Source of the DNA: Mesobacillus jeotgali
GTDB taxonomy: Bacteria; Bacillota; Bacilli; Bacillales; Cytobacillaceae
Reading direction: 5' to 3'
DNA length: 64,000 nucleotides
NCBI RefSeq assembly: GCF_900166585.1
Contig: NZ_FVZC01000009.1
Span: 1,125,443 to 1,189,442 of the forward strand
The notes beneath the pieces are model-generated. The model did no database searches. It saw nothing but the letters and a program-made list of their open reading frames with translations, and was not told the origin of the DNA. Position 1 is the stretch's first letter. Each line of letters begins with the position of its first letter. Below are positions 35,525-43,842 of the stretch, piece after piece. Position numbers and translations under genes: made by a program.

Positions 35525-35996
35525 CAGGCAAATTCCAAATGAAACAGAAGAACGCAGCCAGGCTGCAGAGGAAATCATGCAAGCACTTGCTGACAATAAG
35601 GAAGCAGTCCTTTCTTTAATTGACCTGGCAAAAGAACTTCATGAAGTGAAGGTCTTCGAAACAGCGGGCTCTCTGCTTAAGCAGCGCAACGAGGTAGGAG
35701 TCATTGCCATGCAGCAGGTAAACCAGCCAGCAGTTCATAATGTCATAAAAAGTGGTTTTGGCCTGTTTAAGTTTCTTGGAGGATTGCAGCCAGCCCAGCT
35801 TGAAACATTGATGAATGGTGTCACTCTCGGTTTGAAAAGAATGTCCGAAACAGGTGAAAAAGGAAAGAAGCAAAGCATCTGGAAAATGAGAATCAGGCTT
35901 CGCAATCCCGAAATACGGGCAGCCATGACCACGATGGTTGATTTTATGGAAGGAATGGGAGAAGCCTTCCTTAGAAGCAGAGAAAAGCGTGAGTAG
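35499..35996 (+). CDS. DUF1641 protein (YrhD type)
   Basis: 165 residues, soluble. EEIMQALADNKEAVLSLIDL and a central NQPAVHNVIKSGFGLFKFLG, GLQPAQLETLMNGVTLGLKR are the DUF1641 pattern. In Bacilli this family always accompanies YrhE-type formate dehydrogenase and is probably its assembly or partner subunit. It overlaps the dehydrogenase by 26 bases, with AAAGGAGGG inside the upstream gene, indicating translational coupling. Confidence 0.85.
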   Translation: MAKAIRQINRQIPNETEERSQAAEEIMQALADNKEAVLSLIDLAKELHEVKVFETAGSLLKQRNEVGVIAMQQVNQPAVHNVIKSGFGLFKFLGGLQPAQLETLMNGVTLGLKRMSETGEKGKKQSIWKMRIRLRNPEIRAAMTTMVDFMEGMGEAFLRSREKRE

Positions 35997-36008
35997 GGAG
36001 GGGTCAAC

Positions 36009-36221
36009 ATGCAGGATTATACGTTTCAAATCAGCAATTTAACCACTGAAGAAGATGCTGAGAAACTTACCCAGGCCATGCTTGAGGTCTGGGGAATTTC
36101 CCAAGCAGAAGCAAGTGCCCAGCATAAGACGGTATCAATCGTATTCGATGAAAGAATGTCTTCCCTGGAGGATTTTAAGCAGGCAGTTCGTGAAGCAGGG
36201 TTCCACCAGGCGAGTGAATAA
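36009..36221 (+). CDS. HMA-fold-like small protein lacking CxxC
   Basis: 70 residues reading MQDYTFQISNLTTEEDAEKL, then TQAMLEVWGISQAEASAQHK and TVSIVFDERMSSLEDFKQAV. The beta-alpha-beta-beta-alpha-beta pattern is that of heavy-metal-associated domains, but the metal CxxC loop is replaced by NLTTEED. AGGGAGGGG precedes the ATG. It sits 12 bases after DUF1641 in the formate operon; a role in assembling the enzyme is inferred from position only. Confidence 0.65.
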   Translation: MQDYTFQISNLTTEEDAEKLTQAMLEVWGISQAEASAQHKTVSIVFDERMSSLEDFKQAVREAGFHQASE

Positions 36222-36246
36222 TTCAGGAAAAAAAGAGGTGACGAGC

Positions 36247-36387
36247 ATGAGAATTTGTGAAGTGTGCGGAAGAAAAGAAGGCTTTGAAGACAATCAAGAA
36301 GACTTATTTCAAGCTGTTAAGCTTCATGTTTGCGATAGCTGCCGTGAAGACCGAAAGATACCGCCTTTAGGAGACTGGGCGTACTGA
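36247..36387 (+). CDS. 46-residue zinc-ribbon protein
   Basis: MRICEVCGRKEGFEDNQEDL then FQAVKLHVCDSCREDRKIPP and LGDWAY. Two CxxC pairs (CEVC, CDSC) make a small zinc ribbon. AGAGGTGACGAGC precedes the ATG. It follows the HMA-like gene by 25 bases within the formate operon, so it is probably a co-expressed accessory or regulator. Confidence 0.7.
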   Translation: MRICEVCGRKEGFEDNQEDLFQAVKLHVCDSCREDRKIPPLGDWAY

Positions 36388-36452
36388 TTTTTTAAACTAA
36401 TGTTATTGGATTTTTTTATTGACAGATAACACGATCCTGAGAAGCAACTGAA

Positions 36453-37262
36453 ATGAGGTGGCAAACACTGGAACCTATCGAGGTGAAACGGGAAATACTC
36501 CGCTACGGAAATGGTGTTGCCGAACGAATTGAAGATACTATTGTTACTGAACATCCGGTGACCATAAAAATCAATGGAACAGAATTTGCCACACTTGTTT
36601 GCTCGCCAGATTATGTCGAGGATCTTGTCACAGGGTTCCTGGCATCAGAAGGAGTAATCCGCAGGTATGATGAGTTAGAGGATTTATGGATAGAAGCAAA
36701 GTCAGGTACAGCCCATGTAAAAACGAAGAAGGTAAACCCGTTCTACCGGAATTTCCAGGGGAAAAGATACATTACATCATGCTGCGGAGCAGGAAGACAG
36801 GGGTTCGTTTTTATTAATGATGCCCTGACTGCAAAAAAAATGGACAAGGTAAGAGTTAGAATTTCCTCGAGGGACTGTTTTTCTTTGATGAGGGAGATGC
36901 AGCATTCATCGACAGTATTTCAAAATACTGGAGGGGTGCATAATGCAGCACTTTGCCAGAATGGGAATATCGTGATTTCACGCATGGATATAGGCCGTCA
37001 TAATGCCCTTGATAAAATTTATGGGTATTGCCTGAAGAAAAGCATTCCGCTTACAGACAAGGTCCTTGCCTTTAGCGGCAGAATATCTGCGGAAATCCTT
37101 CTGAAAGCATCCAAAATTGGCTGTGAAATTGTTTTATCGAAATCTGCTCCAACAGAACTCGCCCTTAAGCTTGCAGAAGATCTGGGCATTACCACAATTG
37201 GTTTCATACGTGATGAGTCACTAAATGTGTATACGGGACAGGAAAGAGTAGATCTTGATTAA
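36453..37262 (+). CDS. fdhD: FdhD, formate dehydrogenase sulfurtransferase
   Basis: About 265-270 residues. FdhD takes sulfur from a cysteine desulfurase (IscS in E. coli) and transfers it to the molybdenum cofactor of formate dehydrogenase. Family pieces: ATLVCSPDYVEDLVTGFLAS, the catalytic cysteine loop YITSCCGAGRQGF, and GGVHNAALCQNGNIVISRMD, then DIGRHNALDKIYGYCL and SGRISAEILLKASKIGCEIV. Start is unclear: ATG 36453 has no obvious site, while GAGGTGG at 36455-36461 would serve a CTG at 36468 that yields LEPIEVKREI, close to the usual N-terminus. Last gene of the formate operon. Confidence 0.92.
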   Translation: MRWQTLEPIEVKREILRYGNGVAERIEDTIVTEHPVTIKINGTEFATLVCSPDYVEDLVTGFLASEGVIRRYDELEDLWIEAKSGTAHVKTKKVNPFYRNFQGKRYITSCCGAGRQGFVFINDALTAKKMDKVRVRISSRDCFSLMREMQHSSTVFQNTGGVHNAALCQNGNIVISRMDIGRHNALDKIYGYCLKKSIPLTDKVLAFSGRISAEILLKASKIGCEIVLSKSAPTELALKLAEDLGITTIGFIRDESLNVYTGQERVDLD

Positions 37263-37285
37263 ATGCTAACATAAATAGAGAAATC

Positions 37286-37320
37286 AAAAAGGCTCTCCAA
37301 GTGGGGAGCCTTCGTTATTT
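37286..37320. terminator. bidirectional terminator
   Basis: AAAGGCTCTCC / GGGGAGCCTT with AAGT loop, flanked by AAATCAAA on the left and CGTTATTTTT on the right. Between fdhD and sspH. Confidence 0.8.
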
Positions 37321-37494
37321 TTCAACCAACCCGTCAATTGAAACAAGCTGTCTTTCCTCATGGGTTCCTCTAGCCGAAATGACCGCCATACTTGAAGTAG
37401 AATCGATGCTTTCAATCCAAATCGGTACTCCATGATAATGGACGGAGATTTCATCTTCGGCAGAAAGGATTTCTTTTACCCGTTGCAAATCCAT
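37315..37494 (-). CDS. sspH: small acid-soluble spore protein SspH
   Basis: 59 residues MDLQRVKEILSAEDEISVHY then HGVPIWIESIDSTSSMAVIS, ending GTHEERQLVSIDGLVEK. The MDxxRxxEIL...Y.G.PVWIE layout is that of minor SASP family H, made in the forespore and present in the spore core. GAGGTGATA precedes the ATG. It confirms a spore former. No promoter was called; a sigma-G type is expected. Confidence 0.9.
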   Translation of the reverse strand: MDLQRVKEILSAEDEISVHYHGVPIWIESIDSTSSMAVISARGTHEERQLVSIDGLVEK

Positions 37495-37556
37495 GGTTAT
37501 CACCTCATACTTAAATTGTCCAAAGATTACAACATGTATGTATAGGAGAGAGAACG

Positions 37557-38021
37557 ATGAAGTTTGAACAAAGCAGTCAGGAGAAGATTCAAATCGAGAT
37601 GGGAATCATGAATTCCCAACCTGACTATAATTTGCTGTCGGATAGCAAGCGGATTTTGGATGAAAAGGATTTACTGGCGGAGCATGAGGAAGGGAAGGAA
37701 TTCGAAAAAGAGCGTTATCTCATAGAAGTTAAAGGGAAATACATAGGAATCATTGATTTCATCATGAGTAATCCCAGAGATGGTAAACCCTGGCTTGGCT
37801 TAATGATTATACATAAAGACTGGAGCAGGAAGGGCCTGGCTGAAAAAGCACTGTCTATGTATGAAGAAATGATGATGAATCGAGGAATAACAGAAGTAAG
37901 ATTGGGTTGTTTTACTGCTAATAAACCAGGATTGTCATTTTGGACAAAGATGGGATACCAGCAAATAAAGCGAATTCAATTCCGAGACAAGCCATTGTGG
38001 ATAATGGAAAAGAAAATATAA
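37557..38021 (+). CDS. GNAT family N-acetyltransferase
   Basis: 154 residues. GNAT core: YLIEVKGKYIGIIDFIMS, DGKPWLGLMIIHKDWSRKGL (acetyl-CoA R/KxGxA-like loop), AEKALSMYEEMMMNRGITEV and NKPGLSFWTKMGYQQI. The typical motif A and B are in place. Substrate unknown. AGGAGAGAG precedes ATG. Confidence 0.8.
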   Translation: MKFEQSSQEKIQIEMGIMNSQPDYNLLSDSKRILDEKDLLAEHEEGKEFEKERYLIEVKGKYIGIIDFIMSNPRDGKPWLGLMIIHKDWSRKGLAEKALSMYEEMMMNRGITEVRLGCFTANKPGLSFWTKMGYQQIKRIQFRDKPLWIMEKKI

Positions 38022-38025
38022 AAAA

Positions 38026-38052
38026 GGCGAATCTGGATAGATTCGCCATTTC
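38026..38052. terminator. Rho-independent terminator
   Basis: GGCGAATCT / AGATTCGCC perfect 9-bp stem with GGAT loop, flanked by A- and T-rich tracts; between convergent GNAT and phosphatase genes. Confidence 0.8.
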
Positions 38053-39996
38053 CTATTTTCGAGTAAGTTCCTTTATGCTTTCGCCTTCAACATAAGACGG
38101 AGTTTCCAAATCAAGCAGATCATAAATTGTCGGAGCGATATCTAAATTGGTGATTGGATCTATTTGCTTACCGCGGCTGATATCCGGGCCCATGCCCATG
38201 AAGACGGCCTTCAGTTTCTCCCGGTCAGGATTTCCACCATGAGTTCCGTATTCAGGTGCCGGTTTGACCATTTCCGATACACCCTGTCCCATAATATAAC
38301 CTGGAGCGGCCATTAACAGGACATCCCCCGCATTCTGTTCCCTTGATACCCCTTGTTGGGGAATTTGCTTTATCTCCTCATAGGGGTGTACCTTCGCATT
38401 TGTAAGATAGCCAATCAAACTTTGAGACGTTTCTTTCAATCCATTAAAAGATAGGTTCACGGTACTGTTCCAAATTTCCTTTAGGTGATACTTTATGACC
38501 GGTCCGTTGTCATTCCTGTTTACCTCTACTTTTTTGAAAGCTTCAATGATTTGTTTTCGCACCTGATCATATTCCTCAGCAGGTACGATTCCATACTTTT
38601 CTCTTGATTCCAGGTTAATATATACATGAGCAGCGGATCCACTAGGAATTGCTATTGCCTTGGATTTCTCATAATCGATTTTACCTTCAGAATCAAGTTT
38701 GAGAAGTCCATTATCCTTTAATATTTTATTAGGCTCGAGCGCCGAATGCGCCGGCTCCATTCCGTGGTCGGAAACGATAAACAGGTAATCATTTTCATCC
38801 AATGCTTTGACTGTTTTACCTACCGTTTTGTCAGCAGTCTTATAAGCCCATTGAATGTACTCCGCATACTCGTCCGATTTTTTCTTTGTAAAGCCAGGCT
38901 GTCTTGGGTCTGTCAGCAAATACTTATGCTCTTGATGATCTATTTGAGGTGCGTAAAACATCAACAAATCTGGATGATATTCTTTTTTAATATACAATGA
39001 TACATCTGTAACCCAGTTTGCAAATCTTTCTGATATTGCTTCATATTCCTTTCTTGATATCCAGCCTTTTTCTAGTGCAATGTCATCTTGCTGTGGAGGG
39101 AAGAAGCCGTACCTGTCCCTGATATCTTTTGAAAAACCATTAGGTCCATCAATTAAACCTGAAGTGACCGCAGTACGGTACATAAAGGTATCCTCTTCTA
39201 AACTTGCATCGGTTAATGCGAACTTGAACCAAAAACCTGCTGTCTTTTCTTCCTGTACCTTTAATTCTAGGGAACCCCAGCCATTTGGCTTTACGGATTT
39301 CTGTGTTTTAGCCTTATTATCAGTGACAATAAAAGAGTCATAATTCTCTTTGTGATCATCAGAGGAATCAAATGCCAGCACATGTATAGTTTGGTTTTTT
39401 GCATTTTCTACTTTAATTTGGAAAAATGATTCTTTTAAACCGCTATAACTTTTTGGTGGATTTGTCCATCCGGAAGCTTCGGTGAATTTGAGTTTTTCCT
39501 GATTGCTTGGTGACCATGTATCTCCATAGTAAATAGTGTAATCAGCTTGTTTACCTGTTGCTGGATTGGCGCCAGCAAAGGCCACTGTTGCTGTTGTTTT
39601 CCCTTGCTTCCTGGCTGCTACCCATAAAGGATCTACTTCCAACTTACTTAAAAAAGCATCCTTCTTGTTTGTCATGGCTGCATCCTTCTCTTGCCACACA
39701 TTGCTGACGATTGATGTTTTAAGAGGTGTAGCCCCAGTCGCAATCGCGGCATGTGACGGAGCAGTAAGAGAAGGGCTTACTGTTGTAGCATACTTCGCCA
39801 TACTTCCTTTGTTCATCACATTTTTTATATTAGGCAGTTTCCCACCCTTAACATAGCTGCGGGTCAGGTCGTTTCTCATGCCATCAAACGAGACCAGTAC
39901 TACCTGACTCTTGTTTTTTGCTTTAGCTGCTGTCACGCTGATACCTGATAAAATAAGTATTACTAATATGGTGATTTTAATTATTCTTGTTGTCAT
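38053..39996 (-). CDS. secreted alkaline phosphatase family protein
   Basis: 647 residues. N-terminal signal peptide (TILVILILSGISVTAAKAKN). Metal-site motifs of the nucleotide pyrophosphatase type: VVLVSFDGMRNDLTRSYVKG (Asp), TVSPSLTAPSHAAIATGATP (nucleophile Thr/Ser), YAPQIDHQEHKYL (Asp, His), IVSDHGMEPAHSALEPNK (Asp-His) and a C-terminal GTHGGNPDREKLKAVFMGMG (His). It should act outside the cell on phosphodiesters or pyrophosphates. It shares only the core with the cytoplasmic homologue at 18.8-20.1 kb, being about 200 residues longer by an insert (160-310). GAGGGAG precedes the start. Confidence 0.9.
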   Translation of the reverse strand: MTTRIIKITILVILILSGISVTAAKAKNKSQVVLVSFDGMRNDLTRSYVKGGKLPNIKNVMNKGSMAKYATTVSPSLTAPSHAAIATGATPLKTSIVSNVWQEKDAAMTNKKDAFLSKLEVDPLWVAARKQGKTTATVAFAGANPATGKQADYTIYYGDTWSPSNQEKLKFTEASGWTNPPKSYSGLKESFFQIKVENAKNQTIHVLAFDSSDDHKENYDSFIVTDNKAKTQKSVKPNGWGSLELKVQEEKTAGFWFKFALTDASLEEDTFMYRTAVTSGLIDGPNGFSKDIRDRYGFFPPQQDDIALEKGWISRKEYEAISERFANWVTDVSLYIKKEYHPDLLMFYAPQIDHQEHKYLLTDPRQPGFTKKKSDEYAEYIQWAYKTADKTVGKTVKALDENDYLFIVSDHGMEPAHSALEPNKILKDNGLLKLDSEGKIDYEKSKAIAIPSGSAAHVYINLESREKYGIVPAEEYDQVRKQIIEAFKKVEVNRNDNGPVIKYHLKEIWNSTVNLSFNGLKETSQSLIGYLTNAKVHPYEEIKQIPQQGVSREQNAGDVLLMAAPGYIMGQGVSEMVKPAPEYGTHGGNPDREKLKAVFMGMGPDISRGKQIDPITNLDIAPTIYDLLDLETPSYVEGESIKELTRK

Positions 39997-40155
39997 AATA
40001 ACTCCCTCGTTGTTGTTCTAATGTGATTTTACCTTTTTTTAATGGTTGTGAAACTTTTAGAAAATTAGTTCTTTTTTCTCATATAAAACTTCCTCGATAA
40101 AATCTTCATACTTTTTTGTTATAAAGTTGATATTAACTAAGGAGGGATAATAAAT

Positions 40156-40713
40156 ATGAAACGACAACACAAATGGGGAATGATTCTAGTTTCGATTGCC
40201 ACAGCAATGACTTTAACAGCTTGCACAGGCGGACAAGACAAATCTGGTACCGCCGATCATAGTGCACACGAACAAATGGAGCATTCTGGTTCAGGTGAGC
40301 TGCCAAAAGGTCTGAAAGAAGCGTCCAATCCAAAATACAAAGTAGGCAGCAAAGCGATAATTACGAATGATCACATGCCTGGCATGGAAGGTGCGGAGGC
40401 AACAATTGTTGGCGCCTATGATACTGTGGTTTATGCATTATCCTATGACCCTACTGATGGGGGAGAGCGTGTGGAAAACCACAAGTGGGTAATCCATGAA
40501 GAACTTTTGGAACCAGGAGAAAAACCCTTGAAGCCAGGTGATGAAGCTACCATCAATACAGAACATATGGCAGGAATGAAAGGGGCAAAAGCAGTAATCG
40601 ATTCAGCAGAGAAAATGACCGTTTATATGGTTGATTTCAAACCAACCGATGGTTCTGAAAAAGTAACAAACCACCAATGGGTAACAGAAGACGAATTAAA
40701 ACCTGTCGAATAA
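40156..40713 (+). CDS. ydhK: YdhK family lipoprotein, two DUF1541 domains
   Basis: 185 residues. Lipoprotein signal with TLTACTGG (Cys at residue 23). A His-rich linker (SAHEQMEHSGSG) is followed by two copies of DUF1541, each with a Gly-Met-rich core and conserved His: KAIITNDHMPGMEGAEATIV and EATINTEHMAGMKGAKAVID, ending YDPTDGGERVENHKWV and FKPTDGSEKVTNHQWVTEDE. The His/Met set suggests metal, maybe copper, binding; this is inference. AGGAGGG precedes ATG. The homologue in B. subtilis is stress-controlled. Confidence 0.9.
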   Translation: MKRQHKWGMILVSIATAMTLTACTGGQDKSGTADHSAHEQMEHSGSGELPKGLKEASNPKYKVGSKAIITNDHMPGMEGAEATIVGAYDTVVYALSYDPTDGGERVENHKWVIHEELLEPGEKPLKPGDEATINTEHMAGMKGAKAVIDSAEKMTVYMVDFKPTDGSEKVTNHQWVTEDELKPVE

Positions 40714-40794
40714 GGTGAACTTTTACCAAATTATTCAGGATTGTCCCTCCAAAAGACTGGGTATATAAACAGTAACAATGAGGAGGGATGACTC

Positions 40795-40908
40795 ATGAGG
40801 AATTTGATTAGAACAGCGATTAAATGGGGACCAGTATTATATCCAATAGTGAAAAAAGTGATGGACAGCAGGAAATCCGCTAAATTTAAGAGCAGTTACT
40901 CAAAATAA
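40795..40908 (+). CDS. 37-residue basic protein
   Basis: MRNLIRTAIKWGPVLYPIVK followed by KVMDSRKSAKFKSSYSK, basic and amphipathic. A strong GAGGAGGG at 40779-40786 sits 8 bases before the ATG, and a terminator follows, so this is very likely expressed. Such short basic proteins are common in Bacilli; role unknown. Confidence 0.65.
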   Translation: MRNLIRTAIKWGPVLYPIVKKVMDSRKSAKFKSSYSK

Positions 40909-40917
40909 ACTTATTGG

Positions 40918-40964
40918 AAGGCCGCACAGTATTCAGAACTTGATGATGTGCGGCCTTTCTATGT
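40918..40964 (+). terminator. Rho-independent terminator
   Basis: AAGGCCGCACA / TGTGCGGCCTT long perfect stem with a wide loop, then TCTATG. Confidence 0.7.
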
Positions 40965-41224
40965 GTAAGGAGTATGTAAACCATAAAAATATTCTTTATA
41001 TTAGACCTAATTGTTCATGTTATAATAGTAAAATAAGTAGTTGTTTTCGCCTTCTGCCTACTGTTTTACAAAAAGATCCTGACAGACTCTGTTTTCCACA
41101 TTTAAGGTTCCAAATCTCTGTCAGAGGAGATACATTTAAAGGTAAAAGCAAGTAAATTCGCGAAAATGCTTAATAAAAAATACATATAGTCCGCTTTCAT
41201 TGGTCTCTTAAAAGGAAGGTATAT

Positions 41225-42391
41225 ATGGTTGAAGAAAATATTACGAGAATTGAAATGAATGGCAAAGAATACATACTAATTGGAACAGCACATGTATCCA
41301 GGCATAGCGCTGAACAGGTTAAAGAAGTAATTGAGGCTGAGAAGCCAGATTCAGTATGTGTCGAATTGGACGAGCAAAGATACCAAACGATAACTGAAGG
41401 CTCTAAGTGGCAGGAAATGGATATAATTCAGGTCATTAAGGAAAAAAGGGCTTCTTTATTATTAATGAATCTGGCTATTTCCTCTTTTCAGAATCGAATG
41501 GCGAATGAGCTGGGAATCAAAGCAGGGCAGGAAATGATCCAGGGGATAGAATCGGCCAGGGATGTCGGGGCAAATCTGGTTCTTGCAGATCGGAATATCC
41601 AAATTACTTTTTCGCGCATCTGGGGTAATCTCGGGTTTAAAGGAAAAGCAATACTGCTTAGCCAGATCATAACAAGTATCTTCAGCAAGGACAGCATTTC
41701 AGAGGAAGAACTTGAAAAATTGAAAGAACAAGACACGATTAATGCTATGCTTAATGAGTTCACTGAGACATTCCCACGGCTGAAAAAACCTTTGATAGAT
41801 GAACGTGACCAGTATTTAGCTCAAAAAATCAAAGACGCACCAGGAGAAAAAATAGTCGCTGTCCTTGGTGCGGCTCATGTACCCGGCATAAAAGAACAGA
41901 TTCAAAAAGACCATGACCTGAAGAAACTCCGGGAAGTTCCTCCCAAGTCCAATTGGCCTAAAATCATAGGTTGGAGCATCCCGGTATTGATTTTCGCCAT
42001 CATATTCTATACATTTTTAGCCAATCCTAATGCAGGTTTCGACCAGACCATCAGCTGGGTACTATGGCATGGCAGCCTTTCTGCTCTTGGAGCTGCTATC
42101 GCTTTGGGTCACCCCCTTACCATACTAACAGCATTTTTGGCAGCACCAATTACCTCATTAAATCCAATACTTGCCTCTGGTTGGTTTGCCGGGATTGCCC
42201 AGGCATATATTCGCAGGCCGAGTGTGAAAGACTTTGAGACACTCTCTGAAGATGTTTTCAGTGTGAAAGGCTTCTGGAGGAACAAAGTCAGCCGTATTTT
42301 GCTAATCGTCATGCTTTCCAATATAGGGAGTTCCCTTGGGACTTTCATTGGCGGCGCTGATGTAATCAGGGTGTTCCTTGAAAATCTATAA
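41225..42391 (+). CDS. TraB/PrgY family membrane protein
   Basis: 388 residues. N-terminal TraB domain: YILIGTAHVSRHSAEQVKEV (GTAHVS), PDSVCVELDEQRY, VLADRNIQITFSRIW and VAVLGAAHVPGIKEQ; the GTAH, E and GxxH motifs are the putative catalytic core of this family. The C-terminus has 3-4 membrane helices (IIGWSIPVLIFAIIFYTFLA and later). Enterococcal TraB/PrgY shut down sex pheromone activity; the general role in Bacilli is unclear, possibly proteolytic. AAAGGAAGG precedes ATG. Confidence 0.85.
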   Translation: MVEENITRIEMNGKEYILIGTAHVSRHSAEQVKEVIEAEKPDSVCVELDEQRYQTITEGSKWQEMDIIQVIKEKRASLLLMNLAISSFQNRMANELGIKAGQEMIQGIESARDVGANLVLADRNIQITFSRIWGNLGFKGKAILLSQIITSIFSKDSISEEELEKLKEQDTINAMLNEFTETFPRLKKPLIDERDQYLAQKIKDAPGEKIVAVLGAAHVPGIKEQIQKDHDLKKLREVPPKSNWPKIIGWSIPVLIFAIIFYTFLANPNAGFDQTISWVLWHGSLSALGAAIALGHPLTILTAFLAAPITSLNPILASGWFAGIAQAYIRRPSVKDFETLSEDVFSVKGFWRNKVSRILLIVMLSNIGSSLGTFIGGADVIRVFLENL

Positions 42392-42396
42392 GATTC

Positions 42397-42426
42397 GAAA
42401 ACGGAACCCAATGGTTCCGTTTTTTA
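42397..42426 (+). terminator. Rho-independent terminator
   Basis: AAAACGGAACC / GGTTCCGTTTT with CAAT loop and further T; follows the TraB gene. Confidence 0.9.
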
Positions 42427-42521
42427 ATTAATATTTTTGCATTATTTTAGCGAAAAAAAAGGAATTTTGTTACATAAAATGGAATAGATAATGGTAAAGA
42501 TTTTACAAATGGAGTGATTAA

Positions 42522-42719
42522 GTGAACATCTTAAAACCAGCCTTATCAATTTCGTTAATGATTCATATTCTATACATGATCGGTATCATGTCTTTTGCCT
42601 ATGTTAATGATGTATTTGTAGGATTTAAGGGAGAAACTCCGACTTTTTTTCTTTTTTCTTTCTTCATTTTTACGGCATTGATCACTGTAATCCTTAAAGC
42701 AATCAATTACACTCGATAA
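42522..42719 (+). CDS. small membrane protein
   Basis: 65 residues from a GTG start with GGAG upstream. Two helices, ALSISLMIHILYMIGIMSFA and FFLFSFFIFTALITVILKAI. No family recognised. Confidence 0.55.
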   Translation: MNILKPALSISLMIHILYMIGIMSFAYVNDVFVGFKGETPTFFLFSFFIFTALITVILKAINYTR

Positions 42720-42788
42720 AAAGGTCCCTTAAATGAAAAATATTCATCCTCCATATAGGATAAGAAAAGCTTAGTCGCAAATAATGAC

Positions 42789-42884
42789 TTATTTCGATTT
42801 TTGGGATGAATTCTTTCGAGCCTCAGCCTGACGTTTGGCATCCTTTTTAAAAGCTTCCATTGCCTTGCTGTACAATAAGCTCAT
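42789..42884 (-). CDS. 31-residue charged protein
   Basis: MSLLYSKAMEAFKKDAKRQA then EARKNSSQKSK, a strongly basic single helix. Start fixed by CGGAGGTGGG just upstream of ATG. Short basic helical proteins like this are typical of Bacillus sporulation-expressed genes, but nothing specific is recognised. Confidence 0.55.
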   Translation of the reverse strand: MSLLYSKAMEAFKKDAKRQAEARKNSSQKSK

Positions 42885-42969
42885 TTTCCCACCTCCGTTT
42901 TTGGTTGTATCACTATTTAATACGTTCCCGGAAAGGTAGGGAAAAAACATATTTTTTTCTGGATTCGTC

Positions 42970-43002
42970 AAAAAAAGACGCTCACGAACGAGCGTCTTTC
43001 TG
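42970..43002 (-). terminator. Rho-independent terminator
   Basis: AAAGACGCTC / GAGCGTCTTT, 10-bp stem, 6-base loop, with TTTTTT on the minus strand; ends the 51-residue gene. Confidence 0.85.
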
Positions 43003-43158
43003 TTACTTTTTATTGATTTGCCTTCCGCTTTTCTTCTGGCTTTGAGACTTTGAATTTCCAACCTGAAATTCCTCACCTAATTCAATATCATTCCTTATAT
43101 CATGCTTTTCAATTTGTTCCCTTGTTTGATCTCTGTTTTTCATGCCTTGTCTTGACAT
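43003..43158 (-). CDS. 51-residue hydrophilic protein
   Basis: MSRQGMKNRDQTREQIEKHD then IRNDIELGEEFQVGNSKSQS, ending QKKSGRQINKK. Very polar and probably disordered. GTGGGGTG precedes the ATG. It resembles in style the tiny YfhD/YfhE-type spore proteins, without a recognisable motif. Confidence 0.55.
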   Translation of the reverse strand: MSRQGMKNRDQTREQIEKHDIRNDIELGEEFQVGNSKSQSQKKSGRQINKK

Positions 43159-43214
43159 TTATTTCACCCCACTTTTCTAAATATGATCTTTGTTAGTATA
43201 CCCATTTTATACTT

Positions 43215-43682
43215 TTACTCTGATTCTCCCCTGATCACTCTGTCGTAGAATACTTGAAACCCATACAATACAAAGGTTTTAAATAAAAAGACGATGGATA
43301 ATTGGAATTTTGTAAGCCTTACTAAAGTGACATAACCCATTTTCTTGAATATATCCAGCGCAAAATATGTAAACAATGAATCAATGAGGATATTGACAAA
43401 CAAATAAAGTTTGAACTTTTTGTAAGTGTATTTCAAAATCCAGAAGGAGCCTATAAAAAATGGTCCCCAAATCAACGGGAATTCCCCAAGCACATTGGGT
43501 TTGACTTTGAACGGGAACCACCACCATTTCCTTTTTTCAGCTAATCTCCCTTCAAAAATCAAATAAATACTCATGAACAAAGTACCAGGAAGAAACCTGC
43601 GGAAGGATTTTTTATCGAGAAAGGGCAGGGAAAACCATGGAAGTATAGCCATTAAAGCAATATATAGTTTTAAATTTTTCAT
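43215..43682 (-). CDS. membrane protein, CBO0543-like
   Basis: 155 residues with 4-5 helices: LKLYIALMAILPWFSLPFLD, RFLPGTLFMSIYLIFEGRLA, FPLIWGPFFIGSFWILKYTY and FKLYLFVNILIDSLFTYFAL. A WWWFPFKVKPN motif between helices 2 and 3 resembles the CBO0543 family of Firmicutes membrane proteins of unknown function. The recognition is moderate. Confidence 0.6.
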   Translation of the reverse strand: MKNLKLYIALMAILPWFSLPFLDKKSFRRFLPGTLFMSIYLIFEGRLAEKRKWWWFPFKVKPNVLGEFPLIWGPFFIGSFWILKYTYKKFKLYLFVNILIDSLFTYFALDIFKKMGYVTLVRLTKFQLSIVFLFKTFVLYGFQVFYDRVIRGESE

Positions 43683-43842
43683 ATGCCCACACCTTTTATA
43701 AATTCAGATAATAACAATTACCTATTACTTATTATCTCTGTTTTGACATTAAAAAATGAGTGTTAATAAAAATAGTTTCCCCTTTCAATCATTTCTTCCT
43801 TTCATTAACAGTATGTATTTAGAAGTAAAAGGAGGTAAGAGG

